Positions 46,606 through 55,602 of a DNA stretch of 64,000 nucleotides are shown in pieces (position 1 is the first letter of the stretch; every line of letters starts with the position of its first letter). The DNA is taken from contig JACRLX010000007.1 in assembly GCA_016235165.1 (NCBI GenBank), positions 186,001 through 250,000 on the forward strand. Reading direction: 5' to 3'. Under the pieces are notes generated by a model that did no database searches, had not been told where the DNA came from, and saw only the letters and a program-made list of their open reading frames with translations. This stretch comes from Rhodocyclales bacterium. GTDB lineage: Bacteria; Pseudomonadota; Gammaproteobacteria; Burkholderiales; Rhodocyclaceae. The translations under genes were made by a program, and so were the position numbers.

Positions 46606-49208
46606 ACACGGCCTTCGCCGAGGCCAGGGCCAACCTCAACAAGGACATCACCCTGCGCCGCTGGGCTTCCGATCACGGCGGCGTGTACGTGCCGATCACC
46701 GGGCGACAGCAGCCGGTGCCTTTCCTGGAGCACGTTCCCGGGCGCGATGTCACCACCACGGATGGACTGAAACTGACCCTGCTGAACCCCGCGACCGTGG
46801 TCCGCCAGATGATGGATCGCTACGCTCAGGATTATGGCGTCCGCGGCCGGATTACCGGGCTCAAGTATCTGAATCCGGCCAATGCGCCGGATGCCTGGGA
46901 GAAAAGGCAGCTGGAAGAGTTTGAACAGGGCGGCCACATGGAAGTCTGGGAAGTCAGCGATATTGACGGCCGTCCGTACTTGCGCCACCTGCGCGCCATG
47001 TACATGGAGGACGGCTGCGCGAAATGCCACGCGGTTCTCGGCTACAAGACCGGGGATCTTCGCGGCGCAACCGGCCTCAACCTGCCCCTGGGACAATATT
47101 ACGAAAAAATACGGCAAGACCGCGTCGATCTCGGGCTGACCCACGGGCTGATCTGGCTCTTCGGCCTCATCGGCATCGGCGTTTCATCCACCCTGCTGCG
47201 GCGGCGCGACCTCGAACTGAGCCAGTCCAAGTCGATCATCGATTCGACGGGTGATGCCATCATCGGCAAGTCCTTGCAGGGCATCATCACCAGCTGGAAT
47301 CCCGGCGCGCAAAAACTGTTCGGGTACACGATGGAGGAGGCGGTCGGGAACCCGATGCAGATGCTGCTGCCTGCGGACCGCAAAGACGAGGAAGCCGGGA
47401 TACTTGTCCGCATCGCCAAGGGTGAACGCATCGAGCGCCTGGAAACCGTGTGTCGCTGCAAGGATGGCCGCCTGGTCGAGATCTCGGCCACCATATCGCC
47501 AATCCGTGACGGCAAGGGCAACATCGTCGGCGCATCCAAGATCGCCAGGGACATCACCGACCGCAAGCATGCCGAAAACAAGGCGCGGCGGGCAACGGCG
47601 ATGCTCGAGGAAGCCATCGGCAGCCTGGCGCAGGGTTTCACCATCTACGACGAGCAGGATCGCATGGTGATCTGCAACGAGGCCTACCGCAACATCTACC
47701 ACACCAGCCGCGACCTGATCGTGCCGGGGGCCCGGTTCGAGGACGTCGTCCGCCAGGGCGCGGAGCGAGGCCAGTACCGGGATGCCGTCGGCCGCATCGA
47801 CGCGTGGGTCGAGGAGCGCGTCCAGCGCCACCAACTCGCCGATGGACGCGAGATCGAACAGGTACTCGGCGACGGACGATGCCTGCTGATCGTCGAGTAC
47901 CGCACACCGAGCGGATTCATCGTCGGCAACCGGATCGACATCACGGCGCGCAAGGCCGCGGAGGAGGAACTCGATCGGCACCGCTACCACCTGGAGGAGC
48001 AGGTGCAGGCGCGCACCGCCGAACTGACCCAGGCCAAGGAAGCCGCGGAATCGGCCAACATCGCCAAGAGCGCCTTCCTCGCCAACATGAGCCACGAAAT
48101 ACGCACCCCCATGAACGGCATCATGGGCATGGTGCACCTGCTGCGCCGCGATGGAATGACCCCAAGGCAGGCGCATCACCTCGACACGATCGACCGTTCC
48201 GCCCGCCACCTGCTCGAAATCATCAACAATGTCCTCGACCTGTCCAAGATCGAGGCGGGAAAACTGGTCCTCGAGATGGCGCCGGTCCGTATCGAAGCCC
48301 TCTTGGAAAATGTCCGGGCACTGCTCGCCGAGCGCGCGCGCGACGCAGGCCTCGATCTCCGCATCGGGGCGATCGGCACGACCACCGCCCTGCTCGGCGA
48401 TCCCACCCGCCTTGAGCAGTGCCTGCTCAACTATGCCGCGAATGCGATCAAGTTCACCGAACAGGGTTCCATCACCCTGGGGGTGACGAGCCTGGCGGAG
48501 ACCGAAGGATCGGCGCTGATTCGATTCGAAGTGATGGACACCGGAATCGGAATCGACGCCGAGGATGTGAAGCGGCTTTTTTCGGCATTCGAGCAAGCCG
48601 ACAATTCCACCACCCGAAAGTATGGCGGTACCGGGCTCGGACTTGCCATCACCAAGCATCTTGCCGAACTGATGGGCGGTTCAGTCGGTGTCGACAGCCG
48701 CCCTGGCGAGGGCAGCCGGTTCTGGTTCACGGCCTTGCTCGCCAAAGGAAGCGGCCCACGGGCTGCGAACACCGTCGTTCCGATCGACGCCGAACGACTC
48801 CTGCGCGAACGCCATTCCGGCAGCCGCATCCTGGTGGTCGATGACGAACCGGTCAACCGCGAAGTGGCCATGCTGTCCCTGGAAGCTACGGCGCTGAGGG
48901 TCGATACGGCCCAGGACGGCATCGAAGCCACGGCGATGGCGCGGGACAACCGCTACGACGCGATACTGATGGACGTCCAGATGCCCAATGTCGACGGGCT
49001 GGAGGCAACCCGGCTCATTCGTGCCATTCCCGGATATGTGGACACACCAATCATTGCCATGACGGCGAACGTCTTTTCCGAAGACAGGTTGCGCTGCCTC
49101 GATGCCGGGATGAGCGACTTCCTGGCCAAGCCGTTCAATCCGAACGAACTGTTCTCGACACTGCTGCGATACCTGGACACCCAGAACCCTCCACCACGAC
49201 GTACTTGA
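46470..49208 (+). CDS. Hybrid sensor histidine kinase with a heme-c-type DUF3365 sensor
   Basis: A 912-residue membrane kinase. A transmembrane helix (residues about 13-35) is followed by a periplasmic domain with CAKCH at about residue 183, the covalent heme-binding motif seen in DUF3365 (Tll0287-like) sensors. A second helix is at about 225-245. Then come two PAS domains (about 255-500), the H-box [17 protein letters not shown] (about 540), an ATPase domain with [11 protein letters not shown], and a receiver domain with [11 protein letters not shown] and the phospho-Asp in [12 protein letters not shown] (about 833). It probably senses redox state or a gas. No partner regulator is adjacent. 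Confidence 0.85.
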   Translation: MVSKMPSRFFHHLVTSLPLAVAALWTLVVGGSLAWTLSENERDHMNTAFAEARANLNKDITLRRWASDHGGVYVPITGRQQPVPFLEHVPGRDVTTTDGLKLTLLNPATVVRQMMDRYAQDYGVRGRITGLKYLNPANAPDAWEKRQLEEFEQGGHMEVWEVSDIDGRPYLRHLRAMYMEDGCAKCHAVLGYKTGDLRGATGLNLPLGQYYEKIRQDRVDLGLTHGLIWLFGLIGIGVSSTLLRRRDLELSQSKSIIDSTGDAIIGKSLQGIITSWNPGAQKLFGYTMEEAVGNPMQMLLPADRKDEEAGILVRIAKGERIERLETVCRCKDGRLVEISATISPIRDGKGNIVGASKIARDITDRKHAENKARRATAMLEEAIGSLAQGFTIYDEQDRMVICNEAYRNIYHTSRDLIVPGARFEDVVRQGAERGQYRDAVGRIDAWVEERVQRHQLADGREIEQVLGDGRCLLIVEYRTPSGFIVGNRIDITARKAAEEELDRHRYHLEEQVQARTAELTQAKEAAESANIAKSAFLANMSHEIRTPMNGIMGMVHLLRRDGMTPRQAHHLDTIDRSARHLLEIINNVLDLSKIEAGKLVLEMAPVRIEALLENVRALLAERARDAGLDLRIGAIGTTTALLGDPTRLEQCLLNYAANAIKFTEQGSITLGVTSLAETEGSALIRFEVMDTGIGIDAEDVKRLFSAFEQADNSTTRKYGGTGLGLAITKHLAELMGGSVGVDSRPGEGSRFWFTALLAKGSGPRAANTVVPIDAERLLRERHSGSRILVVDDEPVNREVAMLSLEATALRVDTAQDGIEATAMARDNRYDAILMDVQMPNVDGLEATRLIRAIPGYVDTPIIAMTANVFSEDRLRCLDAGMSDFLAKPFNPNELFSTLLRYLDTQNPPPRRT

Positions 49209-49265
49209 CGCTGGTGACAGGCAAGGCCCACCTTGGCCGCCTGAAGACCATGCCGACGAATGCTT

Positions 49266-49475
49266 CTATTCGTGCTCGCCGCATGCACTCCCGGTCGCGG
49301 ACTGCTTCCTGGCCGAAAACTCGGCTGCGACCCGCTGGAATTCGGCGATAGCTTCCTCGCTGATCTCCTCGCCGCATTCGTAGCAACAGGCCTTGCCCTT
49401 GAGGCGGTCGACCCAGCGGCAGCCGCAGTGGTCGCAGGCCAGTTCCGGCGCGCCGTGCGGGTTGATGAAAATCAC
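49266..49475 (-). CDS. Small zinc-ribbon-like protein
   Basis: 69 residues with paired cysteines CDHCGCRW and CCYECGEEISEE, consistent with one zinc ribbon. The start overlaps the stop of the upstream gene by 4 bases, which supports a real, coupled gene. It is the last gene of the aryl-CoA operon. Function unknown. Confidence 0.6.
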   Translation of the reverse strand: MIFINPHGAPELACDHCGCRWVDRLKGKACCYECGEEISEEAIAEFQRVAAEFSARKQSATGSACGEHE

Positions 49476-49939
49476 CGGCAGGCCCCGAGGAAGGCCAGGC
49501 CCAGCGATTCAAGGAAATCCTCGTAGCCGGCATCCTGCAACTGGGCCTTGTTCTTGAAGACGAAGAACATGATGTTGCCGCGGCGGATGGATTTCTTGAT
49601 GGTCGTCAGCGCATTGCCGGCGAGCTCGGCGCGCGCCGCCGCCAGCGCCTCGGCATCGGCCACCAGCAGCAGGTCGACCTTCACCGTGGCCATGCCGGCA
49701 AAGCGCTCGATCGCGGCCTGCATGCCACCGCCCTGCACTTCCCAGGCCAGCATGTCCACCTCGGCCGCGCGCTGCACACCTTCGAGGTGCTTGCCCGGAA
49801 GGATGCCCGAGGCCTCGCGCGAGACGATGCCGATGCGGGCGCCGTCGTCCATCTCGGTAAAGACTTCACGGTGGCGGTCGAGCATCGCCTGCCAGTCCGC
49901 CAGTTCGCCGAAGCCGCCAAATTCAACGATTGCGTTCAT
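49472..49939 (-). CDS. Unknown protein in the aryl-CoA operon (155 residues)
   Basis: The frame begins MNAIVEFGGFGELADWQAML and is predicted soluble and mixed alpha/beta. I see no motif for a known enzyme. It lies 13 bases from the upstream gene and overlaps the zinc-ribbon gene, so it belongs to the same transcript as RidA and the CoA ligase. Confidence 0.6.
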   Translation of the reverse strand: MNAIVEFGGFGELADWQAMLDRHREVFTEMDDGARIGIVSREASGILPGKHLEGVQRAAEVDMLAWEVQGGGMQAAIERFAGMATVKVDLLLVADAEALAAARAELAGNALTTIKKSIRRGNIMFFVFKNKAQLQDAGYEDFLESLGLAFLGACR

Positions 49940-49952
49940 GTGTTCGTGGCCG

Positions 49953-50336
49953 TCAATGTTTTGGGGTCGCCAACTCAAGGTCCTCGATGAATTCCAGTAC
50001 CCCGCCGACATCCAGTTCGTCACGTTGCCGCAGGATGAAGGCCTTGATGTCGAGCAGGCGCGCCAGATGGGCCATCGACGCCGTACCCTCAGCGCCGACT
50101 CTTTCGATGGCGGCATCGTTCAGCACCAGCAGAAGCCCCCAGTCCTCGGGATAGCTGCCGGCAAAAGGTACCGGCCCGGTCGCCCGCTCGCGGCTGCCAG
50201 GCCACCACAGCCAGGCTTGGCCGCGCCGCGCGGCGAAGGCGGCACCGCCGATGAAGGCCACGGCAAGCGGCGGCCCGGCGGCCTCCTCGACTACGGGCAG
50301 GCGCTCGAGGATGCGCGCCCAGCGTTCTTCATCCAT
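49953..50336 (-). CDS. Unknown protein in the aryl-CoA operon (127 residues)
   Basis: A soluble protein starting MDEERWARILERLPVVEEA with a Gly/Ala/Trp-rich strand (AARRGQAWLWWPGS) and a C-terminal helical region. I do not recognise the family. It lies 6 bases downstream of the RidA-family gene in the same orientation, so co-transcription is very likely. Confidence 0.6.
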   Translation of the reverse strand: MDEERWARILERLPVVEEAAGPPLAVAFIGGAAFAARRGQAWLWWPGSRERATGPVPFAGSYPEDWGLLLVLNDAAIERVGAEGTASMAHLARLLDIKAFILRQRDELDVGGVLEFIEDLELATPKH

Positions 50337-50342
50337 TCGCCA

Positions 50343-50741
50343 TCAGTCGGGGATGACGGCCGTGGCCTCGATCTCGACCCTGGCCCCATGCTCGACGAAG
50401 CCAGCGACCTGCACCGCCGTCATTGCCGCGTTGTAATGGCCGATCAGGCGGCGGAACACGGCGCCGAGTTCCTTTTGCTTGTCCCAGTATTCCTCCTTGC
50501 TGCCGAGGTACCAGGTCATGCGCACGATGTGCTCGGGCCCGGCGCCGGCCTCGGCCAGGATTGCAATCACGTTCTTCAGCGCCTGTTCGGCCTGGCTGAC
50601 GATGTCATCGCCGGGAAATTCGCATTTCTCGTCCCAGCCGACCTGGCCGGCGACGAAGACCATCTGCCCGCGCGTCGTGACGCCATGGGCATAGCCTTTG
50701 GCCAGCGGCCAGCCTGGGGGGAGCAAGGTCTTTGGCTTCAC
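50343..50741 (-). CDS. RidA/YjgF-family protein
   Basis: 132 residues of the Rid family (VFVAGQVGWD, QALKNVIAILAEAG, VEIEATAVIPD). RidA proper hydrolyses reactive enamines and imines using a conserved Arg; the corresponding stretch here reads NAAMTAVQV, where Met seems to stand in that place, so this is probably a RidA paralogue with a different activity. It overlaps the CoA ligase by 4 bases. A role with enamine intermediates of 2-aminobenzoyl-CoA breakdown is tempting but unproven. Confidence 0.8.
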   Translation of the reverse strand: MKPKTLLPPGWPLAKGYAHGVTTRGQMVFVAGQVGWDEKCEFPGDDIVSQAEQALKNVIAILAEAGAGPEHIVRMTWYLGSKEEYWDKQKELGAVFRRLIGHYNAAMTAVQVAGFVEHGARVEIEATAVIPD

Positions 50742-52366
50742 CTGGTTTCTCCTTGTGCGGCCTGGCGCAGGCGGAAGCGCTGCAGCTTGCCGGTTTCGGT
50801 GCGCGGCAGGCTGGCGACGAACTCGACCTGGCGCGGATATTTGTAGGGCGCGATGCTCTGCTTGACGTAATCCTGCAGCTCCCTGGCCGTCTCGGGCGTG
50901 GGGTCAAAGCCGGGACGCAGCACGACGATGGCCTTGACCACCTGGCCGCGCTCCTCGTCGGGCACGCCGATCACGCCGCATTCGGCCACCTTGGGATGGC
51001 GCAGCAGCGCGTCCTCGACTTCCGGCCCGGCGATGTTGTAACCGGCCGAGATGATCATGTCATCAGTACGCGAGTGGTAGTGGAAGTAGCCCTCGGCGTC
51101 CAGCGCATAGGCGTCGCCCGTGTAGTTCCAGCCGTCCTTGACGTACTTGGCCTGGCGCTCGTCGGCCAGATACCTGCAACCGGTCGGGCCTTTCACCGCC
51201 AGCTTGCCGACTTCGCCGGCCTTCACCGGCTTGCCGGCATCATTCATGACACAGGCGACATACCCGGGCACCACCTTGCCGGTGGCGCCGGGGCGCGCCT
51301 CCTGCTCGTCGGCCGAGATGAAGATGTGCATCAGTTCGGTGGCGCCGATGCCGTCGATCATCTCGATGCCCGTCGCCTCCTTCCACAGCGCGCGCGTCGC
51401 CGCCGGCAGGGCCTCGCCGGCCGAGACGCACTTGCGCAAGCTGCTGCCGCGCAGCGGGCCGGCAATTGCAGCGATGGCGCGGTAGGAGGTCGGCGCGGTG
51501 AAGAGTATCGTCGCCTTGTACTTCAACACCGCATTGACCAGGTCCTGCGGCCCGCCCTGCTCCAGCAGCACCGTCGAGGCGCCGATCGACAGCGGAAACA
51601 GCAGCAGGCCGCCGAGGCCGAAGGTGAAGGCGAGCGGCGGCGTGCCCATGAAGACGTCGTCGGGCGTCGGGCGCAGCACGTAGGGCGGCCAGCAGACGCA
51701 GGAGGCCATCACGTCGCGGTGGAAATGCATGGTCGCCTTGGGCTGGCCTGTGGTGCCCGAGGTGAAGGCGAGGATGCAGGTGTCGTCACGCGCCGTGTCG
51801 ACGTTCCTGAACTCGGCGGACTGCTTCGCCATCGCGGCTTCGAGGCCGTCGGCGGAGGCATCGTTGAACCAGCGGATGTACTTCAGCTCCGGCGACTCGG
51901 CGGCGGCGAGCTTGAGTTCCTCGGCCAGGCGCAGGTCGCACAGGGCATGGCTCACCTGCGCCTTGGCGATCACGTGCTTGAGTTCTTTCGCCCGCAGCAG
52001 CGGCATGGTCGCCGTGGCGACAGCGCCGACTTTCATCACCGCGAACCAGCAGGCGGCCATCATCGGGTTGTTCGGCGCGCGCAGCAGCACGCGGTTGCCG
52101 GGCACCACGCCGAGCTCCTTCACCAGCAGGTTGGCGATGCGGTTGGCCTTCTCCTGCAGCTCGGCGTAGGTCCAGCGCAGCTTCGGCGCCTGGATGCAGA
52201 CGCGCCCTCCCCGCCCCTCCGCCACATGCCGGTCGAGCAGCTCCGTCGCGCAGTTCATGCGCTCGGGAAACTTCAGCTCCGGCAGCTCGAAGAGGAATTC
52301 CGGCTGCGCCTCGGGCGGCGGCAGCTTGTCGCGGGTGAAGGTATCGACATGCGCCGAGTAAGCCAT
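50738..52366 (-). CDS. Benzoate-CoA-ligase-family enzyme, probable 2-aminobenzoate-CoA ligase
   Basis: A 542-residue ANL enzyme of the benzoate/2-aminobenzoate-CoA ligase group. Motifs are LAFTSGTTGQPKATMHFHRD (P-loop), DGIGATELMHIF, YTGDAYALDAEGYFHYHSR and RTETGKLQRFRLRQ with the catalytic Lys. The N terminus MAYSAHVDTFTRDKLPPPE is typical of the 2-aminobenzoate branch. It lies between RidA and the FadH-like reductase, consistent with 2-aminobenzoyl-CoA metabolism, the end product of the proposed indoleacetate pathway. Confidence 0.75.
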   Translation of the reverse strand: MAYSAHVDTFTRDKLPPPEAQPEFLFELPELKFPERMNCATELLDRHVAEGRGGRVCIQAPKLRWTYAELQEKANRIANLLVKELGVVPGNRVLLRAPNNPMMAACWFAVMKVGAVATATMPLLRAKELKHVIAKAQVSHALCDLRLAEELKLAAAESPELKYIRWFNDASADGLEAAMAKQSAEFRNVDTARDDTCILAFTSGTTGQPKATMHFHRDVMASCVCWPPYVLRPTPDDVFMGTPPLAFTFGLGGLLLFPLSIGASTVLLEQGGPQDLVNAVLKYKATILFTAPTSYRAIAAIAGPLRGSSLRKCVSAGEALPAATRALWKEATGIEMIDGIGATELMHIFISADEQEARPGATGKVVPGYVACVMNDAGKPVKAGEVGKLAVKGPTGCRYLADERQAKYVKDGWNYTGDAYALDAEGYFHYHSRTDDMIISAGYNIAGPEVEDALLRHPKVAECGVIGVPDEERGQVVKAIVVLRPGFDPTPETARELQDYVKQSIAPYKYPRQVEFVASLPRTETGKLQRFRLRQAAQGETR

Positions 52367-52378
52367 GGCCGCCTCCCG

Positions 52379-54364
52379 TCAAATACGAACGCCGAGCTTG
52401 TAACCCTCCTGAATCGCGGCGTCGAGGCCGCGCGGCACCGTGGCATCGCCGCCGCCGTGCAGCTCGTCGATCATCCACTGGAATTCGTAGAACAGGTCGT
52501 GGTTGGCTCGGCGCGGGCTGGAGACGATGACGTTGTCGCAGGGCACGAAAACCTCCTCGCCCTTGGCCGTCTTCACCGTCGCGCCTTCCGCCGTGACCTT
52601 GAGCAGTTGCGCCGAGCAGATGGTCTTGATGCCGAGTTCATCCACCCACGCCGTATGGCGCCACTTGAAGGTCGGCATGATGTCGCCGCCGACGCGCTTG
52701 TCCTTTTCGACCACCGTCACTTCATGACCGGCCTTCTGCAGGAACTCGGATATCGTCAGGCCGATCGCGCCGCCGCCGACCATCACCACGCGCTTGCCCA
52801 CCGTCTTGCGGCGATGGGCGACTTCCAGTGCGTCGATCAGCAGCTCGCTGCCCGGCATGTATTTGAAGGACTCCAGGTCGGTGCGGGCGCCGGCGGCGAC
52901 GATGCAGGCGTCGTATTCGTGGAGCACGCTGCGCATGAACTTGGCGTTGGCCTCGGTGTTGAGGCGGACTTCGACGCCGAGCTTCTTCGCCATCACGCCG
53001 TAATAGTCGATCACGCCCTGCAGGTCGGCCGGGCGCGCCAGGTCGTTGCCGGCATAGGCGGCGAGGTTGCCGCCGATCTTGTCGTTCTTGTCGAACACGG
53101 TCACGCTGTGGCCGCGGCGGCGGGCGGTGATCGCCGCTTCCATGCCGGCCGGACCGGCGCCGATGACCATCACACGCTTCTTCTCGGTGGCCTCGGTGAC
53201 GTGGTATTCGGGCTCGACCTCATGGCCCAGCATCGGGTTCATGGTGCAGGTGTAGGGCAGGTCGCGGAACAGGCGCGACAGGCAGTTGAGCGAGCCGATG
53301 CAGGGGCGCACCTCTTCCATGCGGTCTTCGGCGGCCTTGTGGATCATTTCCGGATCAGCCAGGAGCGGTCGGCAGATCTCCCAGTAGTCGAAGCTGCCAT
53401 CCTTCACGCACTGGTTGGCCATGGCCGGGTCGGGCAGGCGGTTGCCGAAGGCCACCAGCGTGTTGGGGAACATCTTCTTGGCCTTTTCGGCGAGGAAGTT
53501 CCAGTAACCCGGCTCGACGTCGCGGCCAAACGAGGATTCCGGCGCTTCCTGCCAGCCGACGGTGACCGAGATCATGTCCACGCCGCAATCGACGGCCTGC
53601 TGCATCAGCTCGAAGGATTCGTCCTGGGTGTTGCCGCCCCACTTGTCCATCAGTTCGGCACCGTTGAGGCGCACCGAGAGCGGATTGTCCGGTGTGGCCT
53701 GCTTGATGGCGTCGATCAGTTCGCGCATGAAGCGGCCACGGTTCTGCACCGAACCGCCGTACTCGTCGCTGCGCTGGTTGGTAAAGCGCGAGTTGAAGTT
53801 GGCCAGGAGATAGCCCATGAAGCTGGTGATCTCGGTGGCGTCGAAGCCGGCGCGGATGGCGCGCTTCGCCGCATCGGCATGCTGCTGCACGGTGACCGCG
53901 ATCTGTTCCTTGGTCATCTCGCGCGGCGGGCGGAAGTGCGGCAGGGTCTGCGGCACCACGGAGGGCTGGATGCAATAGCCGAGGTCGATGCCGCCGTAGC
54001 GGCCGGCGTGCAGGATCTGCTGCATCGCCACGGCACCGGCGTCGTGGATGTAGCGGGCGATCATCTCGAACTGCGGCAGGAACTTGTCGTCGTGGATCGC
54101 CACCTGGCGGAAGTAGGCCTTGCCCTCGCCCCAGGGGTCGGGATAGGCGCCCTGGTTGGTGATCAGGCCGCAGCCGGTGCCGGCGATCACGCGCACCCGC
54201 GCCAGTTCGCGCGGGGTGATGGTGCCGTCGCGACCGTTGTAGTTGGAGACGCAGCAGGCGCCGTACTTGATGCGGTTCTTGACCTCGAACTTGCCAACCT
54301 TGCCCGGCTTGAACAAATCCTTGAGCCTGGCTTCCCCCGGGCGTGTCACGACGATTTCTGTCAC
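52379..54364 (-). CDS. Old-yellow-enzyme/2,4-dienoyl-CoA-reductase-like flavoprotein
   Basis: 661 residues: an N-terminal FMN TIM barrel (1-370), an iron-sulfur linker, and a C-terminal FAD/NAD(P) module (RVMVIGAGPAGMEAAITARR at about 400; VVMVGGGAIGLTISEFLQKA at about 530). In FadH and trimethylamine dehydrogenase the [4Fe-4S] cluster is held by CxxCxxxC or CxxCxxC plus a distal Cys; here the linker reads CIGSLNCL, so one ligand position is Ser. GTG 54362-54364 is chosen for its AGGAGA site. It may reduce the dearomatised ring of a hydroxylated 2-aminobenzoyl-CoA, a job done by the C-terminal half of the fused monooxygenase/reductase in Aromatoleum evansii. Confidence 0.78.
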   Translation of the reverse strand: MTEIVVTRPGEARLKDLFKPGKVGKFEVKNRIKYGACCVSNYNGRDGTITPRELARVRVIAGTGCGLITNQGAYPDPWGEGKAYFRQVAIHDDKFLPQFEMIARYIHDAGAVAMQQILHAGRYGGIDLGYCIQPSVVPQTLPHFRPPREMTKEQIAVTVQQHADAAKRAIRAGFDATEITSFMGYLLANFNSRFTNQRSDEYGGSVQNRGRFMRELIDAIKQATPDNPLSVRLNGAELMDKWGGNTQDESFELMQQAVDCGVDMISVTVGWQEAPESSFGRDVEPGYWNFLAEKAKKMFPNTLVAFGNRLPDPAMANQCVKDGSFDYWEICRPLLADPEMIHKAAEDRMEEVRPCIGSLNCLSRLFRDLPYTCTMNPMLGHEVEPEYHVTEATEKKRVMVIGAGPAGMEAAITARRRGHSVTVFDKNDKIGGNLAAYAGNDLARPADLQGVIDYYGVMAKKLGVEVRLNTEANAKFMRSVLHEYDACIVAAGARTDLESFKYMPGSELLIDALEVAHRRKTVGKRVVMVGGGAIGLTISEFLQKAGHEVTVVEKDKRVGGDIMPTFKWRHTAWVDELGIKTICSAQLLKVTAEGATVKTAKGEEVFVPCDNVIVSSPRRANHDLFYEFQWMIDELHGGGDATVPRGLDAAIQEGYKLGVRI

Positions 54365-54413
54365 GGCGATGTCTCCTGATGGCCCGGCATTCGCCGGGCA
54401 TTGAATTCTGTAT

Positions 54414-54454
54414 TGGATACTGTATACATTACGTGCAAACCATTGGAGCGTCAA
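54414..54454 (-). promoter_or_regulatory. Promoter and operator of the FadH-like/ligase/RidA operon
   Basis: On the minus strand TTGACG (54449-54454) and TAATGT (54426-54431) are 17 bases apart. GTATACAGTATCCA (54414-54427) follows, identical over 14 bases to the site in front of the GntR gene. The -35 box overlaps the stop of the upstream hydroxylase gene. Confidence 0.6.
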
Positions 54455-55602
54455 TACGAGTCGCCGAAGATTTCGGGGTGGCTGTGCTCAAAGGCCGCCG
54501 CCAGTTTCGGGTCGCGCCGCGCCACCTCGGAATGATCGACCCGTCCGGTGCGGGTCATGTAGCTGTAGGCGAAATCCAGCGGCGCAAGATGTATCAGTTC
54601 ATCCATGCGCTCATACCAGCGGATGCTGGCCGTGGCCGCATCGAGAAGCTTCTGCATCGGCGGCAGGCGGCGCTCCTGGTAGAGCACCAGCGCCTCGGCC
54701 ACCGTGCCGGAATCTCGCAAGGCTTTCCACAGGGCGATCGCATCCTCCATCGCCAGCCGGGTGCCGGAGCCGATCGAGAAATGCGCCGTGCGCAGCGCGT
54801 CGCCCATCAGCACCACCTTGCCGTAGCTCCATTGCCGGTTGGTGATCGCCGGAAACTGGCGCCAGTAGGACTTGTTGGAGAGTATCGGCCGGCCGTCCAG
54901 ATCATTGGCGAACACCTGCTCGCAATGGCGGATCGTCGCAGCCTCGTCCATGCCGGCGAATCCGGCGCGCTGCCAGGTGGCGTCGGTTACCTCGACCAGA
55001 AAGGTACTCATGCTCGCGCTGTAGCGGTAGTGGTGAGCGCAGAACACGCCGTGCCCGGTTTCGCGGAAGGTCAGCGACAGGCTGTCGAAGACCTTGCTGG
55101 TGCCGTACCAGATGAAGCGGTTGGGCCGCATGTCGGTCTCGGTGCCGAACTTTTCCTCGTTCTCGTTACGTATCCAGGAGAAGGCGCCGTTGGCGGCCAC
55201 GATGAGGTCGGCACCTGCGAGGGCCGGATGATCCAGGGCCGTTACCTCGCTGTCGAACTCGATCTTCACGCCCAGCGACTCGGCGTGGGCGTAGAGCCGG
55301 CTCAGCAGTTCCAGCCGGCCGATCGATGCGAAGCCGTTGCCGGTGATGGGCACGGGCGTGTCGTTGTGCACGATGGTCAGATTGGGCCAGGTCTCCATCA
55401 GTGGCGTCAGCAACTGGTACATGGCCTCGTCGTCGGCGCGCAGGAACTCCAGCGCCCGGTCGGAGAACACCACGCCGAAACCCCAGGTCGCGTCGCGCGG
55501 GCCGCGCTCGAAGACCACGACGTCGTGTTCCGGGTTCTCGCGCTTCATCAGCGCCGCGAAGTAAAGCCCGGCGGGACCGCCGCCGACAATGCGTATCTTC
55601 AT
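54451..55602 (-). CDS. FAD-dependent aryl-CoA hydroxylase (salicylyl-CoA 5-hydroxylase/2-aminobenzoyl-CoA monooxygenase-like)
   Basis: A 383-residue group A flavin hydroxylase. The dinucleotide fold is IRIVGGGPAGLYFAALM at the N terminus, with FGVVFSDRALEFL after it, and the second FAD motif is VVLMGDALRTAHFSIGSGTRLAMEDA at about 280. It resembles the N-terminal half of bifunctional salicylyl-CoA 5-hydroxylase/2-aminobenzoyl-CoA monooxygenase-reductase proteins, here without the fused reductase; the next gene downstream encodes an OYE reductase separately. It overlaps the EntE-like ligase gene by 4 bases, suggesting that the ligase makes its CoA substrate. Confidence 0.8.
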   Translation of the reverse strand: MKIRIVGGGPAGLYFAALMKRENPEHDVVVFERGPRDATWGFGVVFSDRALEFLRADDEAMYQLLTPLMETWPNLTIVHNDTPVPITGNGFASIGRLELLSRLYAHAESLGVKIEFDSEVTALDHPALAGADLIVAANGAFSWIRNENEEKFGTETDMRPNRFIWYGTSKVFDSLSLTFRETGHGVFCAHHYRYSASMSTFLVEVTDATWQRAGFAGMDEAATIRHCEQVFANDLDGRPILSNKSYWRQFPAITNRQWSYGKVVLMGDALRTAHFSIGSGTRLAMEDAIALWKALRDSGTVAEALVLYQERRLPPMQKLLDAATASIRWYERMDELIHLAPLDFAYSYMTRTGRVDHSEVARRDPKLAAAFEHSHPEIFGDSY

